The notes beneath the pieces were generated by a model. It had not been told where the DNA came from and did no database searches. It saw only the letters and a program-made list of their open reading frames with translations. Below are positions 1 through 5,269 of a DNA stretch of 5,269 nucleotides, piece after piece; the first letter of the stretch is position 1; each line of letters begins with the position of its first letter. The position numbers were made by a program, and so were the translations under genes. This stretch comes from an uncultured Lacibacter sp. (lineage in GTDB: Bacteria > Bacteroidota > Bacteroidia > Chitinophagales > Chitinophagaceae): assembly GCF_946479605.1 (NCBI RefSeq), contig NZ_CAMLGT010000256.1:1-5269 (forward strand). The letters run 5' to 3'.

Positions 1-307
1 TTAAATAACTCCAAATTTGGTGCACTTCACTAGAAAGGTTACCAAAATGCTTTTTTTCTTCTTCGCTTAACAATTTCCAAGTATTATAATATTCTTCACC
101 AGGAAGTTTTGTGAATTGCTTATTTGTAATTTCCAAAAACAGCATTTTTTCAATTGCTTGCATAATTAGTCTGTTATTATTGCGCCAACTACTTAAATAT
201 ACGAAACAAACATAGGTTTCAAAAAAGTGCAGGAATTGATTTTGAAATACTTGTAATTCGCCATTTCCATTATAGTGTCGCCAAGCTGTTTCGCAACTTA
301 CTTTCAT
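1..307 (-). CDS. hypothetical protein, 3' end beyond the window
   Basis: This is an open frame of 102 codons that runs off the left edge without a stop. It starts at ATG 307-305; an in-frame TAG at 322-320 limits how far upstream the start could lie. The protein begins MKVSCETAWRHYNGNGELQV and is rich in aromatic residues and in Asn, Gln, Glu and Lys. No signal peptide or known catalytic motif is visible. A central stretch (about residues 26-43) is aromatic and hydrophobic, and the last third is charged and probably helical (EEEKK near residues 84-88). Its start overlaps the stop of the upstream 45-residue ORF (ATGA), so the two are probably translated together. The DNA is visibly more AT-rich than the genes to the right, which could reflect horizontal acquisition. 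I do not recognise the family. That it is a gene is inferred from the open frame and the overlap only. Confidence 0.5.
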   Translation of the reverse strand, partial: MKVSCETAWRHYNGNGELQVFQNQFLHFFETYVCFVYLSSWRNNNRLIMQAIEKMLFLEITNKQFTKLPGEEYYNTWKLLSEEEKKHFGNLSSEVHQIWSYL

Positions 308-441
308 GCTTTTTCTAAACTAAACCCCACTCCCCATAAAACCAAATTCCTCAATTTATTGATTGCTTCTGTAACGTAGTCAATATTTACAGGTTGTACA
401 CAAATAACACTGCAATACCTGATCACAATCAGTTTCTCCAT
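304..441 (-). CDS. small hypothetical protein, 45 aa
   Basis: This short frame begins at ATG 441-439 and ends with TGA 306-304. GAGGAAAG lies immediately before the ATG (449-442), a better ribosome-binding site than most genes here have. The predicted 45-residue protein starts MEKLIVIRYCSVICVQP and ends GVGFSLEKA. It has a hydrophobic N-terminal third with two Cys and an amphipathic middle (DYVTEAINKLRNLVLWG). The TGA overlaps the next gene's ATG, the classic arrangement for translational coupling. It may be a true small protein or a leader peptide that couples translation to the next gene. It could also be the front half of one gene split from the next ORF by a frameshift. No family is recognised, and a chance ORF of this length cannot be excluded. 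Confidence 0.4.
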   Translation of the reverse strand: MEKLIVIRYCSVICVQPVNIDYVTEAINKLRNLVLWGVGFSLEKA

Positions 442-462
442 CTTTCCTCACTTTTAATTTTG
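433..462 (+). promoter_or_regulatory. candidate promoter of the U32-ferredoxin operon
   Basis: TAATTTTG at 455-462 matches the Bacteroidota primary sigma -7 consensus TAnnTTTG. TTTC at 433-436 lies about 19 bases upstream and is one base away from the TTTG -33 element. Transcription would begin near 468-470 and leave a leader of about 20 bases before the ATG at 488. It sits in the 46-base gap between divergent genes and overlaps the start of the leftward 45-residue ORF, so the two directions could interfere. The match is by eye; short AT-rich boxes also occur by chance. Confidence 0.4.
442..449 (-). promoter_or_regulatory. ribosome binding site for the 45-aa ORF
   Basis: The minus strand reads GAGGAAAG directly before the ATG at 441. 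The GAGG core is four bases from the start. Most genes in this window have no Shine-Dalgarno, so this site is part of the case for the small ORF being real. Confidence 0.4.
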
Positions 463-487
463 CGGCTTTTACAAACACTGTTCATCC

Positions 488-1732
488 ATGAAGAAGAAGG
501 TAGAATTGCTGGCTCCTGCAGGAGCATTCGATTGTATACAGGCCGCTGTCAATGCCGGTGCCAATGCTGTTTAGTTTGGTGTGGAGCAGCTCAATATGCG
601 TACACGATCGAGCGAAGGGTTTACGATTGAAGATATCAAAGAGGTTGCATTTCTTTGTCACAGCAACAACATCAAAGCCTATCTCACACTCAATACAGTG
701 ATGTATGATCATGACATGCAGTTGCTGCGTGTGATCCTCAACGAAGTAAAACAACATGGCATTGATGCGGTGATTGCTGCTGATTTTGCCGTAATGCAGT
801 TGTGCAAGGAATTAAATATTCCGCTGCATGTTTCCACGCAGGCCAATGTAAGCAACAGCGAAGCCGTACAGTTTTTTGCAGGCATGAGCGATGTGGTGGT
901 GCTGGCACGTGAACTCACCTTGCAGCAAATGAAAGCCATCACCCGTGATATTGAGCGCAAGAATATTCGTGGTGTGTCGGGCGAGTTGTTGAAGATCGAA
1001 GTGTTTGTACATGGTGCATTGTGTATGGCTGTGTCGGGTAAATGTTATTTGAGTCTGCATGCGCAGAATGCATCTGCCAACCGTGGGGCCTGTGTACAAA
1101 CCTGCAGAAGAGCCTACAAAGTAACCGATGCAGAAACAGGCGAGGAGTTGCTCATCGACAACGAATATATTCTGTCACCGAAAGATTTGTGTACGATTGG
1201 CGTGATTGATCAACTGATCGATGCAGGTGTGGATGTATTAAAGATCGAAGGACGAAGCAAAGGTGCAGAGTATGTGCAAACTGTTACACAATGTTACCGT
1301 GAAGCGATTGATGCAGTTGACGCAGGAAACTACACACAAGAAAAAATCGCAGCATGGGAACAACGCCTGGCAACTGTGTACAACCGTGGCTTTTGGGAAG
1401 GTTATTATCTCGGTCATCCGACAGGCGAGTGGACGAAGAAGCCCGGCTCTGCTGCAACAGAAAAGAAAATTTATTTAGGTAAAGGCAGTAAGTATTATCC
1501 AAAAATAAAAGTGGGTGAGTTTAATATTGAAAGCGGTTCGTTAAAAGCAGGCGATACCATTTTAATTACCGGTCGCAGGCATGGTGCGGTGAAAGAACAG
1601 TTACACACGCTTACTGTAAATGGAGAAGCTGCTGCTGTTGCAGGTCGTGGTGATAAACTAACATTGCAGCTTTCTACGCCGGTATTGCCAACGGACAAGC
1701 TGTATAAAATTGTGGAGGAAGTACATGCCTAA
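488..1732 (+). CDS. trhP: peptidase U32 family protein (TrhP/YegQ-like tRNA hydroxylase), interrupted by an in-frame TAG
   Basis: Counting the stop codon as a residue, the frame encodes 414 positions. ATG 488 is the only good start, since an in-frame TAA lies at 455-457. Residues 1-28 (ELLAPAG at 6-12) are the family's usual N-terminus. TAG at 572-574 (codon 29) replaces the Tyr of the VYFG-type motif. The frame is then intact for 383 codons from GTG 581. Residues 171-189 match the U32 signature E-x-F-x2-G-A-L-C-x4-G-x-C-x-L-S. Cys179, Cys186, Cys202 and Cys206 are the probable Fe-S ligands. A small beta-rich C-terminal domain follows from about 328. Despite the name, studied homologues (E. 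coli TrhP/YegQ, RlhA/YdcP) are prephenate-dependent RNA hydroxylases. Length favours TrhP, which makes 5-hydroxyuridine at tRNA position 34, over the longer RlhA. The 3' end overlaps the ferredoxin gene by 8 bases. If the TAG is real, restart at GTG 581 or ATG 596 would lose the first barrel strand. The family is certain; the exact substrate is inferred. Confidence 0.9.
572..574 (+). other. in-frame amber codon inside the U32 gene
   Basis: The codon order is GCT GTT TAG TTT GGT GTG GAG, where relatives read A-V-Y-F-G-V-E. One base change from TAT or TAC explains it. The coding sequence on both sides is otherwise well preserved and in the same frame, so this is a point change and not an indel. 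TAG is used as an ordinary stop at 1944-1946 and 4969-4967. Confidence 0.9.
1714..1718 (+). promoter_or_regulatory. Shine-Dalgarno of the ferredoxin gene
   Basis: GGAGG lies six bases before ATG 1725, inside the last codons of the U32 gene. It decides the start: the frame is also open from TTG 1710, but that codon precedes this site and would add five residues not expected in the family. Confidence 0.7.
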
Positions 1733-1946
1733 AATTGTTCACTATCGTAACAAGTGTATCGGCTGTGGTATCTGTTACCAGCAGCAACCTTTGTATTGGC
1801 GCATGAGTAAAAAAGACGGGAAGGCAACTTTATTAAATGCAGTTACAAAAAATGATGTGCAGGTACTTGCCATTACCGAAGAAGCTATGGAAGCCAATCG
1901 CTCACTGATTGCTGCATGTCCTGTGCGTGTAATAAAACTGATGTAG
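1725..1946 (+). CDS. 4Fe-4S ferredoxin, single cluster, 73 aa
   Basis: This is a small soluble electron carrier. The protein has Cys11-x2-Cys14-x2-Cys17 near the N-terminus and Cys65-Pro66 near the C-terminus, the four-ligand pattern of monocluster [4Fe-4S] ferredoxins. The second cluster motif of the 2[4Fe-4S] type is absent. The length fits the family. Start ATG 1725 is supported by GGAGG at 1714-1718, and the gene ends with TAG 1944-1946. ATGCCTAA is shared with the end of the U32 gene, so the two are co-transcribed and probably translationally coupled. The inference is that this ferredoxin supplies electrons to the U32 hydroxylase or serves its Fe-S cluster; it could equally be a general redox partner. 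It is convergent with chaA, only 24 bases away, and I see no hairpin terminator between them. Confidence 0.9.
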   Translation: MPKIVHYRNKCIGCGICYQQQPLYWRMSKKDGKATLLNAVTKNDVQVLAITEEAMEANRSLIAACPVRVIKLM

Positions 1947-1970
1947 TTTATCGCCTATAAACATTCCTTC

Positions 1971-3074
1971 TCAAGGGTGAATGATCAGGAAAATGAATGC
2001 AAAAAGATTTACCAGCAACACAGCACCGTACACAACATTGGTGCGGCCGCTTGCCAAAGACAGTAATACAATAAACACCGATAATGCAAGAAGGATAATT
2101 GATTTTATATCTAATCCAAGAATAATGTTCATGTTGTTGATCCTGCTCACAATTGCAACAGAGGGTATTGTTAAGCCAATACTTGCCAGTGCTGAACCTA
2201 ACGCAAGGTTAAGGCTCGTTTGTAAACGGTTCTTTCTTGCGGCAATAATAGCTGCAACGCCTTCAGGCAATAAGATCACTGCAGCAATAATGACGCCTAC
2301 CAATGCTTTGGGAAGATGATAGCTGATTACGATTGATTCGATAGTTGGCGATAATGTTTTTGCAAGTAATACCACCACGCCTAAGCTCACTAACAGGAAG
2401 CCAAGACTGATAAACATAACGGAGTTGCTGATCTTTACAGGTGCAGCATGTTCTTCATCTTCACCTTCAGAAAGGAAATACTCTCTATGCCGTGAAGTTT
2501 GCGCAAACAAAAAGAAAGCATAAATAACAAGGCATGCAATGGAAACAAAGATCAGTTGTGGAGTAGAATAGTAAGGGCCTTCAATGCTTGATGTAAAAGT
2601 GGGAAATACCAATGTAAGAACAATAATTGCTACAAGCGAAACCAATGCAATGGTTGCAGAATGTTTTGAAAAACTTTGTTCATGAAATTTCAAACCGCCA
2701 ATAAAGAGGCTTAATCCAACAATACCGTTTAAGATAAGCATGGTGGCAGAATAAACAGTATCTCTTGCCAATGCAGCAGTTTCTTCTCCACCCGACATCA
2801 TCAGCGAAACAATGATGGATACTTCAATAATGGTGACTGCTACTGCAAGAATGATTGTGCCGTAAGGTTCTCCCACCCTGTGTGCAATGATCTCAGAATG
2901 ATGTACTGCCGACATTACACTCAATAACAGCAATATAACAGCAGTTAACTGGAAGATGCCGCTGTTGTCAATCATGCCAGAGAAATACAGCATCCATGCT
3001 AATACAGGAATAACGGTTGCCCACTGAAGAAGTACTTTCATATAGTATTGCTTAAAGGGTGAAGTTGCATGCAT
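1971..3074 (-). CDS. chaA: Ca2+/H+ antiporter, ChaA type
   Basis: This is an inner-membrane cation/proton exchanger of the CaCA superfamily that extrudes Ca2+ (in E. coli also Na+ and K+) using the proton gradient. From ATG 3074 the protein has 367 residues, very close to the 366 of E. coli ChaA. A TTG at 3086 would add four residues and is less likely. Two inverted repeats are visible. The first carries HHSEIIAHRVGEPYG (about 58-72) followed by a helix with Glu84. The second carries LPEGVAAIIAARKN (about 269-282) and an ALGSALASIGLTIP helix. These hold the acidic transport residues. The repeats are separated by a hydrophilic acidic loop (EGEDEE, about 203-208), also a feature of E. coli ChaA. 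SGRTNVVYGA near the C-terminus is another family hallmark. About ten to eleven membrane segments are apparent. The gene is monocistronic, ends in TGA, and has no clear Shine-Dalgarno. Ion preference cannot be read from sequence. Confidence 0.93.
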   Translation of the reverse strand: MHATSPFKQYYMKVLLQWATVIPVLAWMLYFSGMIDNSGIFQLTAVILLLLSVMSAVHHSEIIAHRVGEPYGTIILAVAVTIIEVSIIVSLMMSGGEETAALARDTVYSATMLILNGIVGLSLFIGGLKFHEQSFSKHSATIALVSLVAIIVLTLVFPTFTSSIEGPYYSTPQLIFVSIACLVIYAFFLFAQTSRHREYFLSEGEDEEHAAPVKISNSVMFISLGFLLVSLGVVVLLAKTLSPTIESIVISYHLPKALVGVIIAAVILLPEGVAAIIAARKNRLQTSLNLALGSALASIGLTIPSVAIVSRINNMNIILGLDIKSIILLALSVFIVLLSLASGRTNVVYGAVLLVNLFAFIFLIIHP

Positions 3075-3122
3075 ATCAGTGTGCAAATTGAATGCAACTG
3101 AAACAACTGAAAAAGTGCAGCG

Positions 3123-3187
3123 TTAAACCTGCTGCATAAATTGAAATATCAAGGCAGGCAAAAATAAGGAACTTGAATTTAAACCTG
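3123..3187 (+). repeat. 9-base direct repeat in the chaA upstream region
   Basis: TTAAACCTG occurs at 3123-3131 and again at 3179-3187, 56 bases apart. The second copy runs into the candidate operator palindrome. This could be a repeated regulator site or coincidence in AT-rich DNA. Confidence 0.25.
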
Positions 3188-3190
3188 TAA
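3159..3190 (-). promoter_or_regulatory. candidate chaA promoter
   Basis: On the minus strand TATTTTTG (3166-3159) fits the -7 consensus TAnnTTTG. TTAC (3190-3187) sits 20 bases upstream, roughly where a -33 box should be, but matches it poorly. It would give a leader of about 75-80 bases. The evidence is weak and rests mainly on the -7 box. Confidence 0.28.
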
Positions 3191-3201
3191 CATGTGCAGG
3201 T
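3183..3201. promoter_or_regulatory. candidate operator palindrome upstream of chaA
   Basis: ACCTGTA, five bases, then TGCAGGT: two 7-base half-sites that are reverse complements with one mismatch. It covers the putative -33 region of chaA, where a repressor would be expected to sit. No regulator is identified in the window. Confidence 0.25.
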
Positions 3202-3250
3202 GCTGAAAAATGTTAAAGCAATAACAAAATAACGGCAAGCAGCACTTACA

Positions 3251-3282
3251 AAATAAAAAAGGCTGAAATTTCTTTCAACCTT
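3251..3282 (-). terminator. rho-independent terminator of the SDR-EEP operon
   Basis: On the minus strand AAGGTTGAAA, loop GAAA, then TTTCAGCCTT form a 10-bp stem with one T-G wobble pair. A T-rich run (TTTTATTT, 3258-3251) follows. It begins 29 bases past the TGA of the EEP gene. It separates that operon from chaA, so chaA needs its own promoter. Confidence 0.75.
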
Positions 3283-3311
3283 TTCATGAATTATGTATTA
3301 CAAACAGTTTA

Positions 3312-4160
3312 TCAGAGAACGAGTTCTGCAATAACAGCAAAATGATCGCTTGCAAAACGACCGCTCCATGTTTGCGAAATAGTTGCATGTGTTAACACCT
3401 TCCAGTTACCTTTTACAAAAATGTAATCGATTGGCTGGTTATCGGTTTCTTTTGCACGAAAAGCATTAAATGTTCCGGAAGGTCCGTAATGCGGCATCCG
3501 GGATATTTCTTTACTGTCGGTTAAACGAAGCGGATTGTTTTTATCAAGTATCACCATGATTGGTTCATCCGAGGGCTGTGCATTAAAATCGCCGGTAATA
3601 ATTGCAGGAGCGGAGCCTGCAATTTCTTTTACTTTCTGCAATACCAGTTTGGCGCTTTCACGTCTTGCTATTTTTCCCATGTGATCAAAATGCGTGTTAA
3701 ATGCAAAGAACACTTTTTTTGTTCGTTTATCTTTAAACTTAGCCCATGTAACAATGCGTGTAATAGCAGCATCCCATCCTTTGCTGCCTGCAACTGTTGT
3801 TGTTTCGCTTAGCCAGAACATGGAGGAGGAGAGCAGTTGTAATCTTGTTGTATCATAAAAAATAGCAGAATACTCGCCTTTTGTTTTACCATCATCTCTG
3901 CCACCCCCAACATATTTGTACTGTGGTAAGCGTTGCTGGAGGTCGAGCATCTGGTCGTGCAGGGCTTCCTGTACACCCAGCAATTCTGTTTTATGAAAAA
4001 GTATTTGTGCAGCTACATTGTCTTTCCGGTAAGGCCAGGCATTTAAGCTGTCTGATGCTGTATTTAAACGGATATTAAATGTCATTACCTGCAGGCTGTT
4101 TTGCGCAAACAAAAGCGAAGTGCTGACAATAAAGAGTAAAATAAGAGGAAGCTTTTTCAT
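3312..4160 (-). CDS. exported endonuclease/exonuclease/phosphatase (EEP) family protein
   Basis: This 282-residue protein has the DNase I-like fold of metal-dependent phosphoesterases. Residues 1-19 form a signal peptide: Lys-Lys, a hydrophobic run, then LLFA with cleavage probable around Ala19-Gln20. It therefore acts in the periplasm or outside the cell. The fold's motifs follow in order: MTFNIRL (Asn29), GVQEA (Glu65, metal ligand), NTHFDHMG (His157), TGDFNAQPSD (Asp191, Asn193), PIDYIF (Asp245) and SDHFAV (Asp272, His273, the catalytic pair). All key residues are present, so it should be active. Length agrees with the compact secreted subgroup common in Bacteroidota. The substrate could be nucleic acid, a sugar or inositol phosphate, or a phosphodiester lipid, and sequence alone does not decide. 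ATG 4160 starts 9 bases after the SDR gene's stop, without a clear Shine-Dalgarno. A terminator follows at 3282-3251. Confidence 0.88.
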   Translation of the reverse strand: MKKLPLILLFIVSTSLLFAQNSLQVMTFNIRLNTASDSLNAWPYRKDNVAAQILFHKTELLGVQEALHDQMLDLQQRLPQYKYVGGGRDDGKTKGEYSAIFYDTTRLQLLSSSMFWLSETTTVAGSKGWDAAITRIVTWAKFKDKRTKKVFFAFNTHFDHMGKIARRESAKLVLQKVKEIAGSAPAIITGDFNAQPSDEPIMVILDKNNPLRLTDSKEISRMPHYGPSGTFNAFRAKETDNQPIDYIFVKGNWKVLTHATISQTWSGRFASDHFAVIAELVL

Positions 4161-4169
4161 TACATGTAT

Positions 4170-4847
4170 TTATTGTGCAGCAAGTTCCTTAATATCTTTC
4201 ACTTCCAGTATTGATTTTTTGTAACCTTTTGTAACAGCGTTGATCATTGCCAGGCCGATGTCACTCAGGCGTATAATCATATTCGGAGCAAGTGTTTTTA
4301 TAACCGGCACCATCCATGAAAAATATTTGTAGTAAGACAATGTGTTTTTCATGTCTTTGCCTGCGATAATAAACGCAGGTCTGAAATTGTACACTTGAGC
4401 AAATGGCAGCCTGGTTAAATCATTTTCTGTTTTTCCTTTTACACGTGCCCACATCATCCCGCCCTTTTCACTGCTGTCGGTTCCTGCACCTGATACATAA
4501 CAAAACGTCATGCCTGGATTTTGTTTCGACAACACAGTAGCTACATGCATGGTGAGTGTATAGGTAAGATGATAAAATTCCTGTTCTTTTTTACCTGCTG
4601 ATGATACACCTGCACAAAAGAAACAGGCATCATACTCCCGTAACTGTTCAGCAACCGGGGTTATGTTGTGAAAATCAGTATGAAGTAATTCTTTCAGTTT
4701 AGGATGTGTAACACCGCAACTTTTCCGGCCCATTACCAGCACTTCTTTTACAGCATTGTTTTGCAGGCATTCATGAAGTACACCTTCGCCCACCATGCCG
4801 GTGGCACCTGTTACAATTACACGCAGTGAGGGGTTGGTTATTTGCAT
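4170..4847 (-). CDS. NAD(P)-binding Rossmann-fold protein, atypical SDR (NAD-dependent epimerase/dehydratase-like)
   Basis: This is a 225-residue cytoplasmic protein. The N-terminal beta-alpha-beta dinucleotide site is VTGATGMVGEGV (residues 12-23), with Gly14, Gly17 and Gly20 as the glycine motif. Strand 2 ends MGRKS, and Arg41 suggests a preference for NADP(H). FFCAGVSS (76-83) corresponds to the NNAG-like strand-4 motif, and YVSGAG (117-122) carries the Ser of the usual triad. The expected YxxxK is not present: the region reads WARVKGK (133-139), with Trp where Tyr would be. It therefore belongs with the short atypical SDRs such as the HTATIP2/YbjT-like group, which may bind a nucleotide without classical dehydrogenase chemistry. 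It is the first gene of an operon with the exported EEP protein. No clear promoter is seen upstream, and no Shine-Dalgarno. The substrate is unknown. Confidence 0.85.
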   Translation of the reverse strand: MQITNPSLRVIVTGATGMVGEGVLHECLQNNAVKEVLVMGRKSCGVTHPKLKELLHTDFHNITPVAEQLREYDACFFCAGVSSAGKKEQEFYHLTYTLTMHVATVLSKQNPGMTFCYVSGAGTDSSEKGGMMWARVKGKTENDLTRLPFAQVYNFRPAFIIAGKDMKNTLSYYKYFSWMVPVIKTLAPNMIIRLSDIGLAMINAVTKGYKKSILEVKDIKELAAQ

Positions 4848-4912
4848 ATTGTTGTTTTTATGATTGTACTACTGGACAAAACGACATGGACATGCTTTTT
4901 ACTTTAGCCTAC

Positions 4913-4940
4913 AAAAAAATCCCCCCGCTTCTGCGGGGGG
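4913..4940 (-). terminator. rho-independent terminator of the beta-barrel gene
   Basis: The minus strand reads CCCCCCGC, loop AGAA, GCGGGGGG (4940-4921), then ATTTTTTT. This is a perfect 8-bp GC-only stem with a T-run, about 27 bases past the TAG of the rightmost gene. The T-run is only on the minus strand, so it acts leftward and isolates the SDR-EEP operon from the gene to the right. Confidence 0.92.
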
Positions 4941-4966
4941 ATAAGCGTATATCTCTGCTTTTTTAA

Positions 4967-5269
4967 CTATTGCATTTGCATCTCATCGCCACCACCTTCT
5001 GTGCGGTTGTTTTTACGTTTGAAGAGAGAAGCATCGAACTTACCAAAACGGTAGTTGAAGTTAAGACGCACAAATGATGGATCTCTTCTTCTCCAGCTAT
5101 ACTGATCAAAGTATTGCGATTGTGAGAATACATTGTTACGACGTGTACTGAATACATCGCTCCAGTTCAGTGAAACAAAGGCTGTATTCTTTTTGATCTT
5201 GAATTCTTTACGGATACCAAAATCAACATAATAGTTGTCATCAATATAACCTTGAGTAGTAGAGATAGC
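4967..5269 (-). CDS. outer-membrane beta-barrel family protein, C-terminal part
   Basis: The frame enters from the right edge and ends at TAG 4969-4967, giving the last 100 residues. Alternating polar and hydrophobic strands are clear: GYIDDNYYVDFGIRKEF, then KNTAFVSLNWSDVF, then SFVRLNFNYRFG. These are antiparallel barrel strands joined by charged loops. The SFVRLNFNYRFGKFD strand followed by a short hydrophilic tail (RKNNRTEGGGDEMQMQ) is typical of the Bacteroidota outer-membrane barrel family related to TonB-dependent receptors (OMP_b-brl_3 type). The N-terminal carboxypeptidase-like and plug regions expected in the full protein lie outside the window. The ligand cannot be told from this portion. 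It is followed by a strong terminator. Confidence 0.82.
   Translation of the reverse strand, partial: AISTTQGYIDDNYYVDFGIRKEFKIKKNTAFVSLNWSDVFSTRRNNVFSQSQYFDQYSWRRRDPSFVRLNFNYRFGKFDASLFKRKNNRTEGGGDEMQMQ

Noticed and set aside
1..441. Toxin-antitoxin or phage-defence pair
   Set aside because: The two-small-gene layout is suggestive, but no toxin, antitoxin or nuclease motif is visible in either protein and one of them is incomplete.
572..574. TAG read as pyrrolysine or another reassigned sense codon
   Set aside because: TAG ends the ferredoxin and the beta-barrel gene at natural family lengths, there is no nearby pyl gene, and the replaced residue is an ordinary structural Tyr.
394..630. 78-codon plus-strand frame starting upstream of the U32 gene
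   Set aside because: It lies across the intergenic gap and the U32 N-terminus in another frame and encodes low-complexity Cys/Arg-rich sequence with no family resemblance; a shadow frame.
3063..3099. 8-base inverted repeat AGTTGCAT/ATGCAACT with a 21-base loop around the chaA start codon, possibly a translation-controlling hairpin
   Set aside because: An 8-base repeat with a loop up to about 30 bases is expected a couple of times by chance in a window of this size, and the stem is AT-rich with a long loop.
4848..4912. Promoter for the SDR-EEP operon, for example TCGTTTTG on the minus strand near 4874-4881
   Set aside because: It differs from TAnnTTTG at a key base and no -33 element lies at a suitable distance.
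4963..5157. 64-codon minus-strand frame at the right edge
   Set aside because: The overlapping frame ending at 4967 gives clear outer-membrane barrel strands and stays open to the window edge; this one is its shadow.

Overview
The window looks like chromosomal DNA of a member of the Bacteroidota, probably near the Chitinophagaceae. Three things suggest this. The right edge carries the C-terminal end of an outer-membrane beta-barrel of a kind typical of this phylum. Most starts lack a Shine-Dalgarno sequence. Sequences resembling the Bacteroidota -7 box (TAnnTTTG) occur upstream of two genes. The genus assignment is an impression, not a measurement.

Layout, left to right. (1) 1-441, minus strand: two small AT-rich genes of unknown function, a 45-residue ORF and a downstream ORF that leaves the window, joined by an ATGA stop/start overlap. 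(2) 442-487: a 46-base divergent intergenic stretch with a candidate promoter for the plus strand. (3) 488-1946, plus strand: a two-gene operon of a peptidase-U32-family protein of the tRNA hydroxylase (TrhP/YegQ) type and a single-cluster ferredoxin, overlapping by 8 bases. The U32 gene is interrupted by an in-frame TAG at codon 29, at the position of a tyrosine that is conserved in the family. (4) 1971-3074, minus strand: a full-length ChaA-type Ca2+/H+ antiporter, convergent with the ferredoxin gene. (5) 3075-3311: an intergenic region with a candidate chaA promoter, a candidate operator palindrome, a 9-base direct repeat, and a clear rho-independent terminator for the operon to its right. 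(6) 3312-4847, minus strand: an NAD(P)-binding SDR-like protein followed 9 bases later by an exported endonuclease/exonuclease/phosphatase (EEP) fold protein. (7) 4848-5269: a strong GC-rich terminator and the last 100 residues of an outer-membrane beta-barrel protein.

The best functional link is between the U32 protein, whose family needs an Fe-S cluster to make 5-hydroxyuridine in the tRNA wobble position, and the overlapping ferredoxin, a plausible electron donor. The point most worth checking is the amber codon in the U32 gene. TAG is also the natural stop of the ferredoxin gene and of the beta-barrel gene, so wholesale reassignment of TAG is unlikely, and a sequencing error or a recent nonsense mutation is more likely. 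I found no CRISPR array, insertion sequence, tRNA, rRNA or recognisable defence system. The rest of the window looks like ordinary housekeeping and envelope genes.
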